In this document: one piece after another, positions 23,077 through 31,484 of the stretch
Layout: each line of letters opens with the position of its first letter
Position numbering within the stretch: the stretch's first letter is position 1
Assembly: GCA_007131685.1 (NCBI GenBank)
Contig: SLQD01000085.1
Span: 1 to 38,641, forward strand
Length of the DNA stretch: 38,641 nucleotides
Origin: Paracoccaceae bacterium
GTDB lineage: Bacteria; Pseudomonadota; Alphaproteobacteria; Rhodobacterales; Rhodobacteraceae
Direction of reading: 5' to 3'
The notes under the pieces: model-generated
Seen by the model: only the letters and a program-made list of their open reading frames with translations
What the model was told of the DNA's origin: nothing
Database searches by the model: none
Program-made: the position numbers and the translations under genes

Positions 23077-23402
23077 TACTGGCGTTGTTTCTCGTGGTGG
23101 CGAATCACTTCGCTGATGATGAAGTTCAGGAAGTTGCGGGCGAATTCCGGGTCGAGATCGGCCTCCTTGGCGAGCCATTCGAGCCGCTCGATCTGGCGCG
23201 CCTCGCGCTCGGGATCGGCCGAGGGCAGGTCGTGCTCGGCCTTCAGCCGGCCGACATCCTTGGTGTGGCGGAACCGCTCGGCGAGGGTGTAGACGAGGAT
23301 CGCGTCGAGCCGGTCGATGCTGTCGCGATGCTCCTTGAGCAGCGCAGCGGCGCGATCGGCGGCATCGGCCGCGGCGGATTGCGGGAGAGTCGGGTCGCTC
23401 AT
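23076..23402 (-). CDS. chorismate mutase (AroQ-fold)
   Basis: LLKEHRDSIDRLDAILVYTLAERFRHTKDVGRLKAEHDLPSADPEREARQIERLEWLAKEADLDPEFARNFLNFIISEVIRHH. Confidence 0.9.
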   Translation of the reverse strand: MSDPTLPQSAAADAADRAAALLKEHRDSIDRLDAILVYTLAERFRHTKDVGRLKAEHDLPSADPEREARQIERLEWLAKEADLDPEFARNFLNFIISEVIRHHEKQRQ

Positions 23403-23917
23403 TGCAGTGCCTCCGGGGCGGGATGCCGCCAGACCCCCATGCGGCCGTAACGCGCATGGTCGAAATCCCGCTCGTAGCGGCAACCGAGACGCTCGGCCAG
23501 CGCGATGGAGCGGGTGTTGGCCGCGTCGATCAGGCTGATCGCGGTCGCCCAGCCTAGGGTGCCGTAAGCGTGGTGCCGGGTCGCCTCGGCGGCTTCGCGG
23601 GCGATGCCAAGCCCCTCGGCCGCCCCGGTTACGGTCCAGCCGATCTCGGGCTCCGGCCAGCCCTCGGGGAACCATGGTCCTACGCGCCCGCAATAGGCGC
23701 CGGTGCTGCGCTCCTCGACGGCAAAGAAGCCGTAGCCGCGCAGCACCCAGTGCCCGAGGATCGTCGCCAGCGAGCGCCACGCTTCCTCGGCATTCATCGG
23801 GCCGCCGACGAAACGCGCCCGCTCCGAGGCCAGAAACGTCGCCTCGGCCGGAAAATCGGCCTGCGATGGCGGCCTCAGGCGCAGACGCGCGGTTTCGATG
23901 ACGGTCGCGTCGATCAT
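23399..23917 (-). CDS. GNAT N-acetyltransferase (RimJ/RimL-like)
   Basis: VIETARLRLRPPSQADFP..., EPEIGWTVTGAAEGLGIAREAAEATRHHAYGTLGWATAISLIDAANTRSIALAERLGC; 4-nt overlaps with both neighbours. Confidence 0.9.
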   Translation of the reverse strand: MIDATVIETARLRLRPPSQADFPAEATFLASERARFVGGPMNAEEAWRSLATILGHWVLRGYGFFAVEERSTGAYCGRVGPWFPEGWPEPEIGWTVTGAAEGLGIAREAAEATRHHAYGTLGWATAISLIDAANTRSIALAERLGCRYERDFDHARYGRMGVWRHPAPEALQ

Positions 23918-25386
23918 TTCTTGCGCCCCATGCCGCCGAGCCCCTGCGGCAGCCCGCCGCCGCCCATGCCGGGCATCTGCTGGCCGACGCCGCGCGCCAT
24001 CTGCTGCAATGCGGCCTGATCGACCTGCTCGGGCTGTCCGCCGCCCTTGCCCATCATCCCGGCCATGGCCTGCTTGAGCATGCCCTTCTTGCCCATCTTC
24101 TTCATCATGTCGGCCATCTGGCGGTGCTGCTTCAGGAGCTTGTTGAGCTCGGGCACGTCGAGCCCGGCGCCCTTGGCGATGCGCTTCTTGCGGCTGGCCT
24201 GCAGGATCTGCGGGTTGGCGCGTTCCTTCTTCGTCATCGACTGGATGAGCGCGATCTGGCGGCGCAGCATCGTGTCGTCGAAGCCCGCGCTCTCGGCCTG
24301 CTTGGCCATCTTGCCCATGCCGGGCATCATGCCCATCACGCTCTCCATGCCGCCCATCTTGAGCATCTGCTCGAGCTGGGTTCGCAGGTCGTTCATGTTG
24401 AACTGACCCTTCTGGAAGCGCTTCATCATGCGCTCGGCCTGCTCGGCCTCGAAGGTCTCCTGCGCCTTCTCGACGAGCGCGACGATGTCGCCCATGCCGA
24501 GAATGCGCCCGGAGATGCGCTCGGGATCGAACGCCTCGAGCGCGTCGGTCTTCTCGCCGAGGCCCACGAAGCGGATCGGCTTGCCGGTGACCGCGCGCAT
24601 CGACAGCGCTGCACCCCCGCGCCCGTCGCCGTCCATGCGGGTGAGCACGACGCCCGAGATGCCGACCTTGCCGTCGAACTCCGAGGCGACATTGACGGCG
24701 TCCTGCCCGGTCAGCCCGTCAACGACCAGCAGCGTCTCGCGCGGGGCGACGGCGTCGCGCACCGCCTGGACCTCGTCCATGAGCACATCGTCGATATGCA
24801 GCCGCCCGGCGGTGTCGAGGATATAGACATCGTAGCCGCCGAGGCTTGCCTGCGTCTTCGCGCGTTTGGCGATCTGGACCGCCTTTTCGCCGGGCACGAT
24901 CGGCAGCGTGTCCACCCCGATCTGGGTGCCGAGCACGGCGAGCTGCTCCATTGCGGCGGGGCGGTTGGTGTCGAGCGAGGCCATGAGCACCCGCTTGCCC
25001 TCGCGCTCCGAGAGGCGGCGGGCGAGCTTGGCGGTCGTGGTGGTCTTGCCCGAGCCCTGAAGCCCGACCATCAGCACCGGCGCGGGCGGGTTGTCGATCT
25101 TGAGCGCACCGGGGTCGTCCTCGCCCGCGAGCGTCGCCTTGAGCTCGTCATGGACGATCTTGACGACCTGTTGACCCGGCGTGACCGATTTCGTCACCGC
25201 CGCGCCGGTGGCCTTGGACTGCACGCGCTTGATGAAGTCGCGCGCCACCGGCAGCGAGACATCGGCCTCCAGCAGCGCCACGCGAACCTCGCGCAGCGCC
25301 GTCTTGACATCCTCCTCGGTGAGCGCGCCCTGCCGGGTGAGGCGCTCGAACACGCCGGAGAGGCGTTCGGACAGATTCTCGAACAT
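23914..25386 (-). CDS. ffh: signal recognition particle protein
   Basis: MFENLSERLSGVFERLTRQGALTEEDV; G-domain VGLQGSGKTTTTAKLA, DTAGRLHIDD; Met-rich M domain. SD GGAGGG before the ATG at 25386. Confidence 0.97.
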   Translation of the reverse strand: MFENLSERLSGVFERLTRQGALTEEDVKTALREVRVALLEADVSLPVARDFIKRVQSKATGAAVTKSVTPGQQVVKIVHDELKATLAGEDDPGALKIDNPPAPVLMVGLQGSGKTTTTAKLARRLSEREGKRVLMASLDTNRPAAMEQLAVLGTQIGVDTLPIVPGEKAVQIAKRAKTQASLGGYDVYILDTAGRLHIDDVLMDEVQAVRDAVAPRETLLVVDGLTGQDAVNVASEFDGKVGISGVVLTRMDGDGRGGAALSMRAVTGKPIRFVGLGEKTDALEAFDPERISGRILGMGDIVALVEKAQETFEAEQAERMMKRFQKGQFNMNDLRTQLEQMLKMGGMESVMGMMPGMGKMAKQAESAGFDDTMLRRQIALIQSMTKKERANPQILQASRKKRIAKGAGLDVPELNKLLKQHRQMADMMKKMGKKGMLKQAMAGMMGKGGGQPEQVDQAALQQMARGVGQQMPGMGGGGLPQGLGGMGRKK

Positions 25387-25419
25387 GCGCGGCCCTCCAG
25401 ACCCGTTTCCCTTGCCCCG

Positions 25420-25448
25420 AACATAAGACGAGGCGCGCCAATCACCAA
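25420..25448 (-). promoter_or_regulatory. candidate proximal ffh promoter TTGGTG-N17-TATGTT
   Basis: -35 25448-25443, -10 25425-25420. Confidence 0.35.
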
Positions 25449-25451
25449 CGG

Positions 25452-25527
25452 CACCCGCGGGCGAAACCTCGCTGACGGGTGGCGATCCCGGCGCACGGGC
25501 CGGGACCGGAAGCGCGGACACTTCCGG
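25452..25527 (-). ncRNA. candidate structured 5' leader upstream of ffh with three consecutive hairpins
   Basis: Minus strand: CCGGAAG-N8-CTTCCGG (25527-25506), TCCCGG-N8-CCGGGA (25505-25486), CACCCG-tca-GCGA-ggtt-TCGC-ccg-CGGGTG (25481-25452); all arms perfect. Confidence 0.5.
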
Positions 25528-25537
25528 ATGATGGGCG

Positions 25538-25567
25538 CCATTAGCCGCAGCCCGGCACCGAAGTCAA
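25538..25567 (-). promoter_or_regulatory. candidate distal ffh promoter TTGACT-N18-TAATGG
   Basis: -35 25567-25562, -10 25543-25538, just upstream of the three-hairpin region. Confidence 0.45.
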
Positions 25568-25723
25568 GCCGCCGGCGCGAGGGGAGCGATCCGCGCCCGG
25601 GCCGCGAACCGGGCCTTGCGGGTGGGGCAGGGCTGTGCACAGTGTGCGCGAAGTCGACGATGCGCGATCGCGTCGCGCGCGAGACGCCGCCGCGCGGGCG
25701 GCCATGAGGGCTCGAACACCGCC

Positions 25724-26617
25724 TTGGACAGCTGGGACGACATCCGCACTGCCTATCAGGTCGCCCGCGCGGGCACCGTCAGCGGTGCGGCCGAGGCGCT
25801 CGGCGTGCACCATGCCACGGTCATCCGCCATGTCGACGCGCTCGAGGCGCGGCTGGGCACGCGGCTGTTCCAGCGCCATGCGCGCGGCTACACCCCGACG
25901 GAGGCGGGCGCCGACCTGCTGCGCATCGCGCAGACCACCGACGAACAGTTCGCCGAGCTCGCCGCCCGGCTCAGCGGCGGCGGCGATGCCATCACGGGCG
26001 AGCTGGTGATCACCGCGCTGCCCGAGCTCTCGCGCTTTCTCGTGCCCTGCCTCGCCCGTTTCGGGGCGGCGCATCCGGGGCTCGTGACGCGGCTGCATCT
26101 CGATACGCGGCTGTTCCGGCTCGAATACGGCGAGGCGCATGTGGCGATCCGAGCCGGCGCCGCGCCGCGCGAGCCCGACAATGTGGTGCGCCCCTTCGGC
26201 CGGCTGCGCCATGCGCTTTTCGCCGCGCCCGCCTATGTCGCGGCGCATGGCCTGCCGGCGGCGGATACGCTCGACGGGCATGCCTTCGTCGGCGGCGATG
26301 CCGAGGCCGAGCGCGTGCCCTTCCTGCGCTGGCTGGCCGAGACGGTCCCGCGCGAGCGCGTGGTCTTTCGCAGCCCCGACGTCGCCGCGCGCCAGCAGGC
26401 GGTGCTCGAGGGGGCCGGGCTCGGCTTCCTGCCGCTGCACATGGCCGAGGATCACCCCGAGCTCGTCCAGATCCTGCCGGCGCGCGATGACTGGGACGCG
26501 CCGCTCTGGCTGGTGACGCATGTCGATCTGCATCGCAGCGCCAAGGTGCAGGCCTTTCTCGAGCATCTGCGCGCCGCGGCGGCGAACTGGCCGCTGGCGC
26601 CGGCGCGGTCGGCGTGA
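25724..26617 (+). CDS. LysR family transcriptional regulator (TTG start proposed)
   Basis: LDSWDDIRTAYQVARAGTVSGAAEALGVHHATVIRHVDALEARLGTRLFQRHARGYTPTEAG, LTTR HTH; substrate-binding-like C-terminus. Confidence 0.88.
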   Translation: MDSWDDIRTAYQVARAGTVSGAAEALGVHHATVIRHVDALEARLGTRLFQRHARGYTPTEAGADLLRIAQTTDEQFAELAARLSGGGDAITGELVITALPELSRFLVPCLARFGAAHPGLVTRLHLDTRLFRLEYGEAHVAIRAGAAPREPDNVVRPFGRLRHALFAAPAYVAAHGLPAADTLDGHAFVGGDAEAERVPFLRWLAETVPRERVVFRSPDVAARQQAVLEGAGLGFLPLHMAEDHPELVQILPARDDWDAPLWLVTHVDLHRSAKVQAFLEHLRAAAANWPLAPARSA

Positions 26618-27531
26618 TGGCGCTGGCGCCGCGCACCGCCGGGCATCTGGCGATGCTCACCTTCTCGCTTCTCGTGGCGGGCTCCTTCAGCCTCGGCGCG
26701 CTCGTCGCGAACGACATCCCCCCCGTCGCGATCACTGCGGCAAGGTTCCTGCTCGCGGCGGTGATTCTCGGCGCGCTTGCCGCCGTGGCGGGGCCGGGGC
26801 TTCGGGCGGCACATCTGGCCGCGCCGTGGCGCTACCTGTTTCTCGGCGCGACTTTCGGCGCCTATTTCGTGCTGATGTTCGAGGGGCTCAAGACCGCGCC
26901 GCCGGTGTCGATGAGCGCGGTGTTCACGCTGACGCCGGTGATGAGCGCGCTGTTCGGCTGGCTGCTGCTGCGGCAGGTGACGACGCCGCGCATGGCGGCG
27001 GCGCTGGCGATCGGGGCGGCGGGGGCGCTCTGGGTGATCTTTCGCGCCGATCTGGGGCTCCTGCTCGCCTTTGCGGTGGGTCGCGGCGAGGCGCTGTTCT
27101 TTCTCGGCTGCGTGGCGCATGCGGTCTTCACGCCGCTCCTGGCGCGGCTCAACCGGGGCGAGCCGGCGCTGGTTTCCACGGCGCTGGTCACGGCGGGGGG
27201 CTTTCTGGCGCTGGCGGCCTGGGGCTGGCGCGATCTGCTCGCCACCCCGTGGATGGAGCTGTCGCCGATGGTCTGGGGCACGCTGCTCTATCTCGCCATC
27301 TTCGCCAGCGCGGTGACCTTCATGCTGCTGCGATTCGCGGCGCTGCGGCTGCCCTCCGCGAAGGTCATGGCCTACACCTATCTCACGCCCACCTGGGTGA
27401 TCGCCTGGGAGGTGGGGCTGGGCCACGGCGTGCCGCCGGCGCTGGTGCTGCCCGGGATCGGGCTGACGGCGCTCGCGCTGGTGATCCTGCTCAAGGACGA
27501 GGACGTCGCGCAGGCCGCCCGGCAGGCCTGA
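26617..27531 (+). CDS. DMT superfamily (EamA) transporter
   Basis: About 10 hydrophobic segments; two EamA halves; TGATG overlap with the lysR stop. Confidence 0.88.
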   Translation: MALAPRTAGHLAMLTFSLLVAGSFSLGALVANDIPPVAITAARFLLAAVILGALAAVAGPGLRAAHLAAPWRYLFLGATFGAYFVLMFEGLKTAPPVSMSAVFTLTPVMSALFGWLLLRQVTTPRMAAALAIGAAGALWVIFRADLGLLLAFAVGRGEALFFLGCVAHAVFTPLLARLNRGEPALVSTALVTAGGFLALAAWGWRDLLATPWMELSPMVWGTLLYLAIFASAVTFMLLRFAALRLPSAKVMAYTYLTPTWVIAWEVGLGHGVPPALVLPGIGLTALALVILLKDEDVAQAARQA

Positions 27532-27541
27532 TCGCGCGCGA

Positions 27542-27871
27542 TTATCCGTGCGCGCGCAGGAACCGCTCGAAAGCGTCGAGATCGACGGGCTCGAACTGCC
27601 CGAAGCCCTGCATCCAGACCGCGGCGGGATGCAGCGCGTCCGGCTCGAGCCGGCACCACTTCACCCGCCCGCGCCGCTCCTGCGCGATCAGTCCCGCCGC
27701 GGCGAGGATGGCGACATGCTTGGAGACCGCCGCGAGCGACATCGCGAAGGGCGCGGCGAGGTCGCTCACGGCCATGTCGTCCTCGAGCAACATCGCAAGG
27801 ATCGCGCGCCGCGTCGGGTCGGCGAGGGCGGCGAATTGCGCGTCGAGATCGGGGCGGGCGGGGGCGGACAT
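27542..27871 (-). CDS. ArsR family winged-helix transcriptional regulator
   Basis: LDAQFAALADPTRRAILAMLLEDDMAVSDLAAPFAMSLAAVSKHVAILAAAGLIAQERRGRVKWCRLEPDAL. Confidence 0.92.
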   Translation of the reverse strand: MSAPARPDLDAQFAALADPTRRAILAMLLEDDMAVSDLAAPFAMSLAAVSKHVAILAAAGLIAQERRGRVKWCRLEPDALHPAAVWMQGFGQFEPVDLDAFERFLRAHG

Positions 27872-27902
27872 GACGCGACGATGCGCACAAAGCGGGGCAT
27901 GG

Positions 27903-27918
27903 TCAACTCATCGGTTGA
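27903..27918. promoter_or_regulatory. candidate ArsR-type operator TCAAC-N6-GTTGA
   Basis: Perfect 5-bp inverted arms 31 nt upstream of the arsR ATG. Confidence 0.45.
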
Positions 27919-27961
27919 ACGACGTGCCGCGCCGCAATGCCGCCCGCACGCTGCGCCCGGC

Positions 27962-27980
27962 TTTCCGGACGATCCGGAAA
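27962..27980. repeat. 19-bp palindrome TTTCCGGA-CGA-TCCGGAAA
   Basis: Perfect 8-bp arms, 3-nt centre, next to an AT-rich stretch, in the arsR/atpI gap. Confidence 0.8.
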
Positions 27981-28001
27981 ACAATTCAATATCAATATCT
28001 T

Positions 28002-28016
28002 GCGCGGATACCGCGC
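28002..28016. repeat. 15-bp palindrome GCGCGG-ATA-CCGCGC
   Basis: Perfect 6-bp arms, 14 nt upstream of the candidate atpI -35. Confidence 0.6.
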
Positions 28017-28030
28017 CGCGGCGAAGGCGC

Positions 28031-28059
28031 TTGACTCGGCCGCGACGCGCCCATAGGTT
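28031..28059 (+). promoter_or_regulatory. candidate promoter of the F0 ATP synthase operon, TTGACT-N17-TAGGTT
   Basis: 30 nt upstream of the atpI ATG. Confidence 0.6.
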
Positions 28060-28088
28060 CCGCGCCATCTTCCGAGGGGCGCTCCGCC

Positions 28089-28442
28089 ATGGCCGGACCG
28101 GGGAACGGCGACGAACTCAGCCGGCTGCAGGAGCGGATCGATCGGGCCCGGGCGGCGCAGACCCCGCGACAGCGCGGGGCGGCCGCGCAGATCGGCCAGG
28201 CGCATGCGGCCTGGCGCATGGTCGTGGAGCTCGTCACGGGCCTCGTCATGGGGTTCGCGATGGGCTACGGGCTCGACGCGCTGTTCGGAACGCGGCCGGT
28301 GCTGCTGGTCGTCATGACGCTGCTCGGATTCGCGGCCGGCATCAACCTGATGCTGCGCACCGCCGCGGAAATGACGGCGAAGCAAAACAGGGACGCGGCC
28401 GAGGCCGACGATCCAGGCGAAGGGGACGAGGGACGTGGCTGA
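28089..28442 (+). CDS. atpI: ATP synthase accessory protein AtpI
   Basis: Two TM helices; [52 protein letters not shown]. Confidence 0.92.
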   Translation: MAGPGNGDELSRLQERIDRARAAQTPRQRGAAAQIGQAHAAWRMVVELVTGLVMGFAMGYGLDALFGTRPVLLVVMTLLGFAAGINLMLRTAAEMTAKQNRDAAEADDPGEGDEGRG

Positions 28443-29178
28443 AGAGATTGGCTTTGTCATCGAGCCGATGGAGCAGTTCGAGGTCACGCCGCTGTTCGGC
28501 GGCGAGGCGGTGCACTGGTACACGCCGACCAATGTGACGCTCTGGCTGGCGCTGACGGTGCTGTCGGTGGCGCTCCTGATGGTCGCCGCCTCGCGCGGAC
28601 GCGCGCTCGTGCCGTCGCGGGTGCAGTCCATGGCGGAGCTGACCTACGGCTTCGTCCACCAGATGATCGAGGACGTCACCGGCAAGGACGGGGTGCGTTA
28701 CTTCCCCTACATCATGACGATCTTCGTCTTCATCCTGTTCGCGAACCTGCTCGGGCTCATCCCCTGGGCCTTCACGACGACCTCGCATATCGCCGTGACG
28801 GCGTTTCTCGCGCTCGCGGTGTTCCTGACGGTCACGGCGCTCGGCTTCGTGCTGCACGGGCTGAGCTTTCTGAAGATGTTCTGGATCGAGGCGGCGCCGC
28901 TGGCGCTGCGCCCAGCGCTGGCGATCATCGAGCTGATCTCGTATTTCGTCCGCCCGGTCAGCCATTCCATTCGTCTGGCGGGCAACATGATGGCCGGCCA
29001 TGCGGTGCTCAAGGTGTTCGCGGGGTTCGCGGGCGCGCTCGGGGTGGCGTCGGTCGTGCCGATCGCGGGGCTCGTGGCGATGTATGCCTTCGAGCTGTTG
29101 GTGGCGGTCATTCAGGCCTACGTCTTCACCATCCTCACCTGCGTCTATCTCAAGGATGCGCTGCATCCGCATCACTGA
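28435..29178 (+). CDS. atpB: F0F1 ATP synthase subunit A
   Basis: GTG start; [64 protein letters not shown] (essential Arg). Confidence 0.96.
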   Translation: MAEEIGFVIEPMEQFEVTPLFGGEAVHWYTPTNVTLWLALTVLSVALLMVAASRGRALVPSRVQSMAELTYGFVHQMIEDVTGKDGVRYFPYIMTIFVFILFANLLGLIPWAFTTTSHIAVTAFLALAVFLTVTALGFVLHGLSFLKMFWIEAAPLALRPALAIIELISYFVRPVSHSIRLAGNMMAGHAVLKVFAGFAGALGVASVVPIAGLVAMYAFELLVAVIQAYVFTILTCVYLKDALHPHH

Positions 29179-29218
29179 GACGCACAAATTCAGCCAGTTC
29201 CAAGCAAGGAGAAACGCA

Positions 29219-29455
29219 ATGGAAGGCGATATCGCGGAAATGGGCAAGTTCATCGGCGTCGGCCTGACGGCCTTCGGCATGGGCGGCGCAGCGATCGGTG
29301 TGGGCACCGTCGCGGGCAACTACCTGTCGGGCGCGCTGCGCAATCCGTCGGCGGCGCCGGGCCAGACGGCCATGCTGTTCATCGGCATCGCCTTCGCCGA
29401 GGCGCTGGGGATCTTTTCGTTCCTCGTCGCGCTCTTGCTGATGTTCGCCGTGTAA
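29219..29455 (+). CDS. atpE: F0F1 ATP synthase subunit C
   Basis: [78 protein letters not shown]. Confidence 0.97.
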   Translation: MEGDIAEMGKFIGVGLTAFGMGGAAIGVGTVAGNYLSGALRNPSAAPGQTAMLFIGIAFAEALGIFSFLVALLLMFAV

Positions 29456-29476
29456 GCTCCGGCCGACCCGTGCCAT

Positions 29477-29499
29477 CGGGCGGGCCGCGCGCCCGCCCG
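29477..29499 (+). repeat. intercistronic hairpin CGGGCGGGC-CGCGC-GCCCGCCCG
   Basis: Perfect 9-bp GC stem with 5-nt loop between atpE and atpF', not followed by a T-tract. Confidence 0.75.
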
Positions 29500-29522
29500 T
29501 GACAGGCTCGCAGGAGGACGCC

Positions 29523-30050
29523 ATGGAAACAGAGCCAAACGGCGCGGAAACGGGCATGCCGCAGCTCGATTTCGCGACCTTCCCGAACCAGCTTTTCTGG
29601 CTGGTGATCGCGCTGGTGGTGATCTACCTGATCCTGTCGCGCGTCGCGCTGCCGCGCATCGGTACCGTGCTCGCCGAGCGCAGCGGCACCATCACCAACG
29701 ATCTCGCCGCGGCCGAAGAGCTCAAGACCAAGGCCGCCGAGGCCGAAAAGGCCTATGAGCAGGCCCTCGCCGATGCGCGCGCGGAGGCGAACAAGATCAT
29801 CGACCGTGCCAAGGCCGAGATGCGCGCCGAGCTCGATGTGGCCATCGCCAAGGCCGACTCCGAGATCGCCGCCAAGCAGGAAGAGTCGGAAAAGCGCATC
29901 GCCGAAATCCGCGCGAGCGCGCAGGACACCGTCCAGGAGGTCGCGCGCGACACGACCGCGGCGGTGCTATCGGCGATGGGCAGCGAGGCCGATTCCGCCA
30001 CCATCGACGCCGCCGTGAAGGCGCGCGCCAGCCGGGGAGATGCCGCATGA
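29523..30050 (+). CDS. F0F1 ATP synthase subunit B'
   Basis: Single N-terminal TM ([34 protein letters not shown]) plus long coiled coil; position before subunit B. Confidence 0.93.
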   Translation: METEPNGAETGMPQLDFATFPNQLFWLVIALVVIYLILSRVALPRIGTVLAERSGTITNDLAAAEELKTKAAEAEKAYEQALADARAEANKIIDRAKAEMRAELDVAIAKADSEIAAKQEESEKRIAEIRASAQDTVQEVARDTTAAVLSAMGSEADSATIDAAVKARASRGDAA

Positions 30051-30610
30051 GGCGCTTCATCGCGATATCCGCCGCGGCTGGCGCGGCCACGCCGGCGCTC
30101 GCGGCGGGGGATTACCCGTTCTTCTCGCTCTACAATACCGACATGGTGGTGGCGATCTCCTTCGTCATCTTCGTCGCCATCCTGTGGTATTTCGGGGTTC
30201 ACACGCTGATCACCAACTGGCTCGACGGCCGCGCCGAGGGGATCCGCAAGGATCTCGACGAGGCGCGCAAACTGCGCGAGGAGGCCCAGGCGCTGCTGGC
30301 CTCGTATGAGCGCAAGCAGAAGGAGGTCGAGGCGCAGGCGGACCGTATCGTCGAGAAGGCCAAGGAAGAGGCCGCGCAATCGGCGCGCGAGGCGCAGGCC
30401 GAACTCGAACGCTCGGTCGCGCGGCGGATGCAGGCGGCGGAGGACCAGATCGCCTCGGCCGAGGCCGCAGCGATCCGCGAGATCCGCAACCGCGCGGCCA
30501 CCATTGCCGTCGCGGCCGCCGGTGACGTGATCGCCGGACAGATGACGGCCGACAGCGCCAACAAGCTCATCGACCAGTCGATCCGCGACGTGGAGAAGCG
30601 GCTGCATTGA
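30047..30610 (+). CDS. atpF: F0F1 ATP synthase subunit B
   Basis: TM ([24 protein letters not shown]) plus coiled coil; 4-nt overlap with B'. Confidence 0.94.
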   Translation: MRRFIAISAAAGAATPALAAGDYPFFSLYNTDMVVAISFVIFVAILWYFGVHTLITNWLDGRAEGIRKDLDEARKLREEAQALLASYERKQKEVEAQADRIVEKAKEEAAQSAREAQAELERSVARRMQAAEDQIASAEAAAIREIRNRAATIAVAAAGDVIAGQMTADSANKLIDQSIRDVEKRLH

Positions 30611-30635
30611 GCCGCTCTCAGCCCTTGCCGCAAGG

Positions 30636-30661
30636 ACCCGGCCCGTTGGGGCCGGGTTTTT
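30636..30661 (+). terminator. intrinsic terminator of the atpI-F operon
   Basis: ACCCGGCCC-gttg-GGGCCGGGT followed by a T run (TTTTT, 30657-30661). Confidence 0.88.
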
Positions 30662-30671
30662 CATGCGCGCG

Positions 30672-31319
30672 TCAGGCCTGCGTCGGGCGGATGATGATCT
30701 CCACACGGCGGTTCTGCGCGCGCCCCTCGGCGGTCAGGTTGCTGGCGACCGGCTGATCCTCGCCGCGCCCCACCGCGGTGATACGGTTGCCGGACACCCC
30801 GGCATCGCGCAGCACATTCGCCACCGAACCGGCCCTCCGCTCCGAGAGCGACTGGTTGTAGGAGGCGGCGCCGGTGCTGTCGGTGTGGCCGATCACCTGG
30901 ATGCGGCTGCCGGGATTCTCGTTGAGGTTGGCGGCCATGGCGCGCAGGTCGCGGCGCAGATCCGGGCGCACCGCGGCGCTGTCGGTGGCGAACAGGATCT
31001 CCTGGGGCATGGTGACGATGAGTTCCTGCCCGGTATTCTCGATATTGATGCGGTCGTCGCCCATGTCGCGGCGCAGCTCCGCGGCCTGGCGGTCGAGTTG
31101 CTGGCCGATGAGCCCGCCCGCAGCGGCGCCGAGCCCCGCGCCGATCGCGGTGCGGCGCACGCCGCCGTCTCCGGTGCCGGCGCCGACGAGCCCGCCGATC
31201 GCGGCGCCCGCAACTGCGCCGGTGCGCGTGCGGTCTGTCTGTCCGGTCATCGGGTCCTCGCAGGCAGCGAGGAAGAGCATGCCGGCGCTCGCGGCGAGGA
31301 GGGGGAATTGCAGTTTCAT
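30672..31319 (-). CDS. OmpA family lipoprotein with glycine-zipper region
   Basis: Lipobox FLAAC; GAVAGAAIGGLVGAGTG...GAGLGAAAGGLIGQ; OmpA motif GHTDSTGAASYNQSLSERRAGSVANVL. Confidence 0.92.
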   Translation of the reverse strand: MKLQFPLLAASAGMLFLAACEDPMTGQTDRTRTGAVAGAAIGGLVGAGTGDGGVRRTAIGAGLGAAAGGLIGQQLDRQAAELRRDMGDDRINIENTGQELIVTMPQEILFATDSAAVRPDLRRDLRAMAANLNENPGSRIQVIGHTDSTGAASYNQSLSERRAGSVANVLRDAGVSGNRITAVGRGEDQPVASNLTAEGRAQNRRVEIIIRPTQA

Positions 31320-31484
31320 CAGCCATGCCTCATGGAATTCGGGCCGGTTCCCGGCCTGTTGCTTGTTGATGCGCTACGATAGCATGGCGCCGTCTGCCTT
31401 CGCCAGCGTGATCACGCGCCGACAGCGCGATCCCGCTTTCGCCGCGAGGCGGCGCGGCCCGGCCCATCGCGGGAAGCGGCCCGT

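Noticed and set aside
22287-23450. 387-aa plus-strand and 360-aa minus-strand ORFs over rimM/rpsP
   Set aside because: Out-of-frame shadows of conserved ribosomal operon genes.
25387-25521. 45-aa N-terminal extension of Ffh from a GTG at 25521
   Set aside because: Pro/Ala/Gly-rich, no match to the conserved Ffh N-terminus; SD plus MFENLSERL at 25386 is the canonical start. If the extension were real, the hairpin-leader idea would weaken.
24124-25707. 527-aa plus-strand ORF antisense to ffh
   Set aside because: Shadow ORF with His/Leu-rich composition; Ffh on the other strand is unambiguous.
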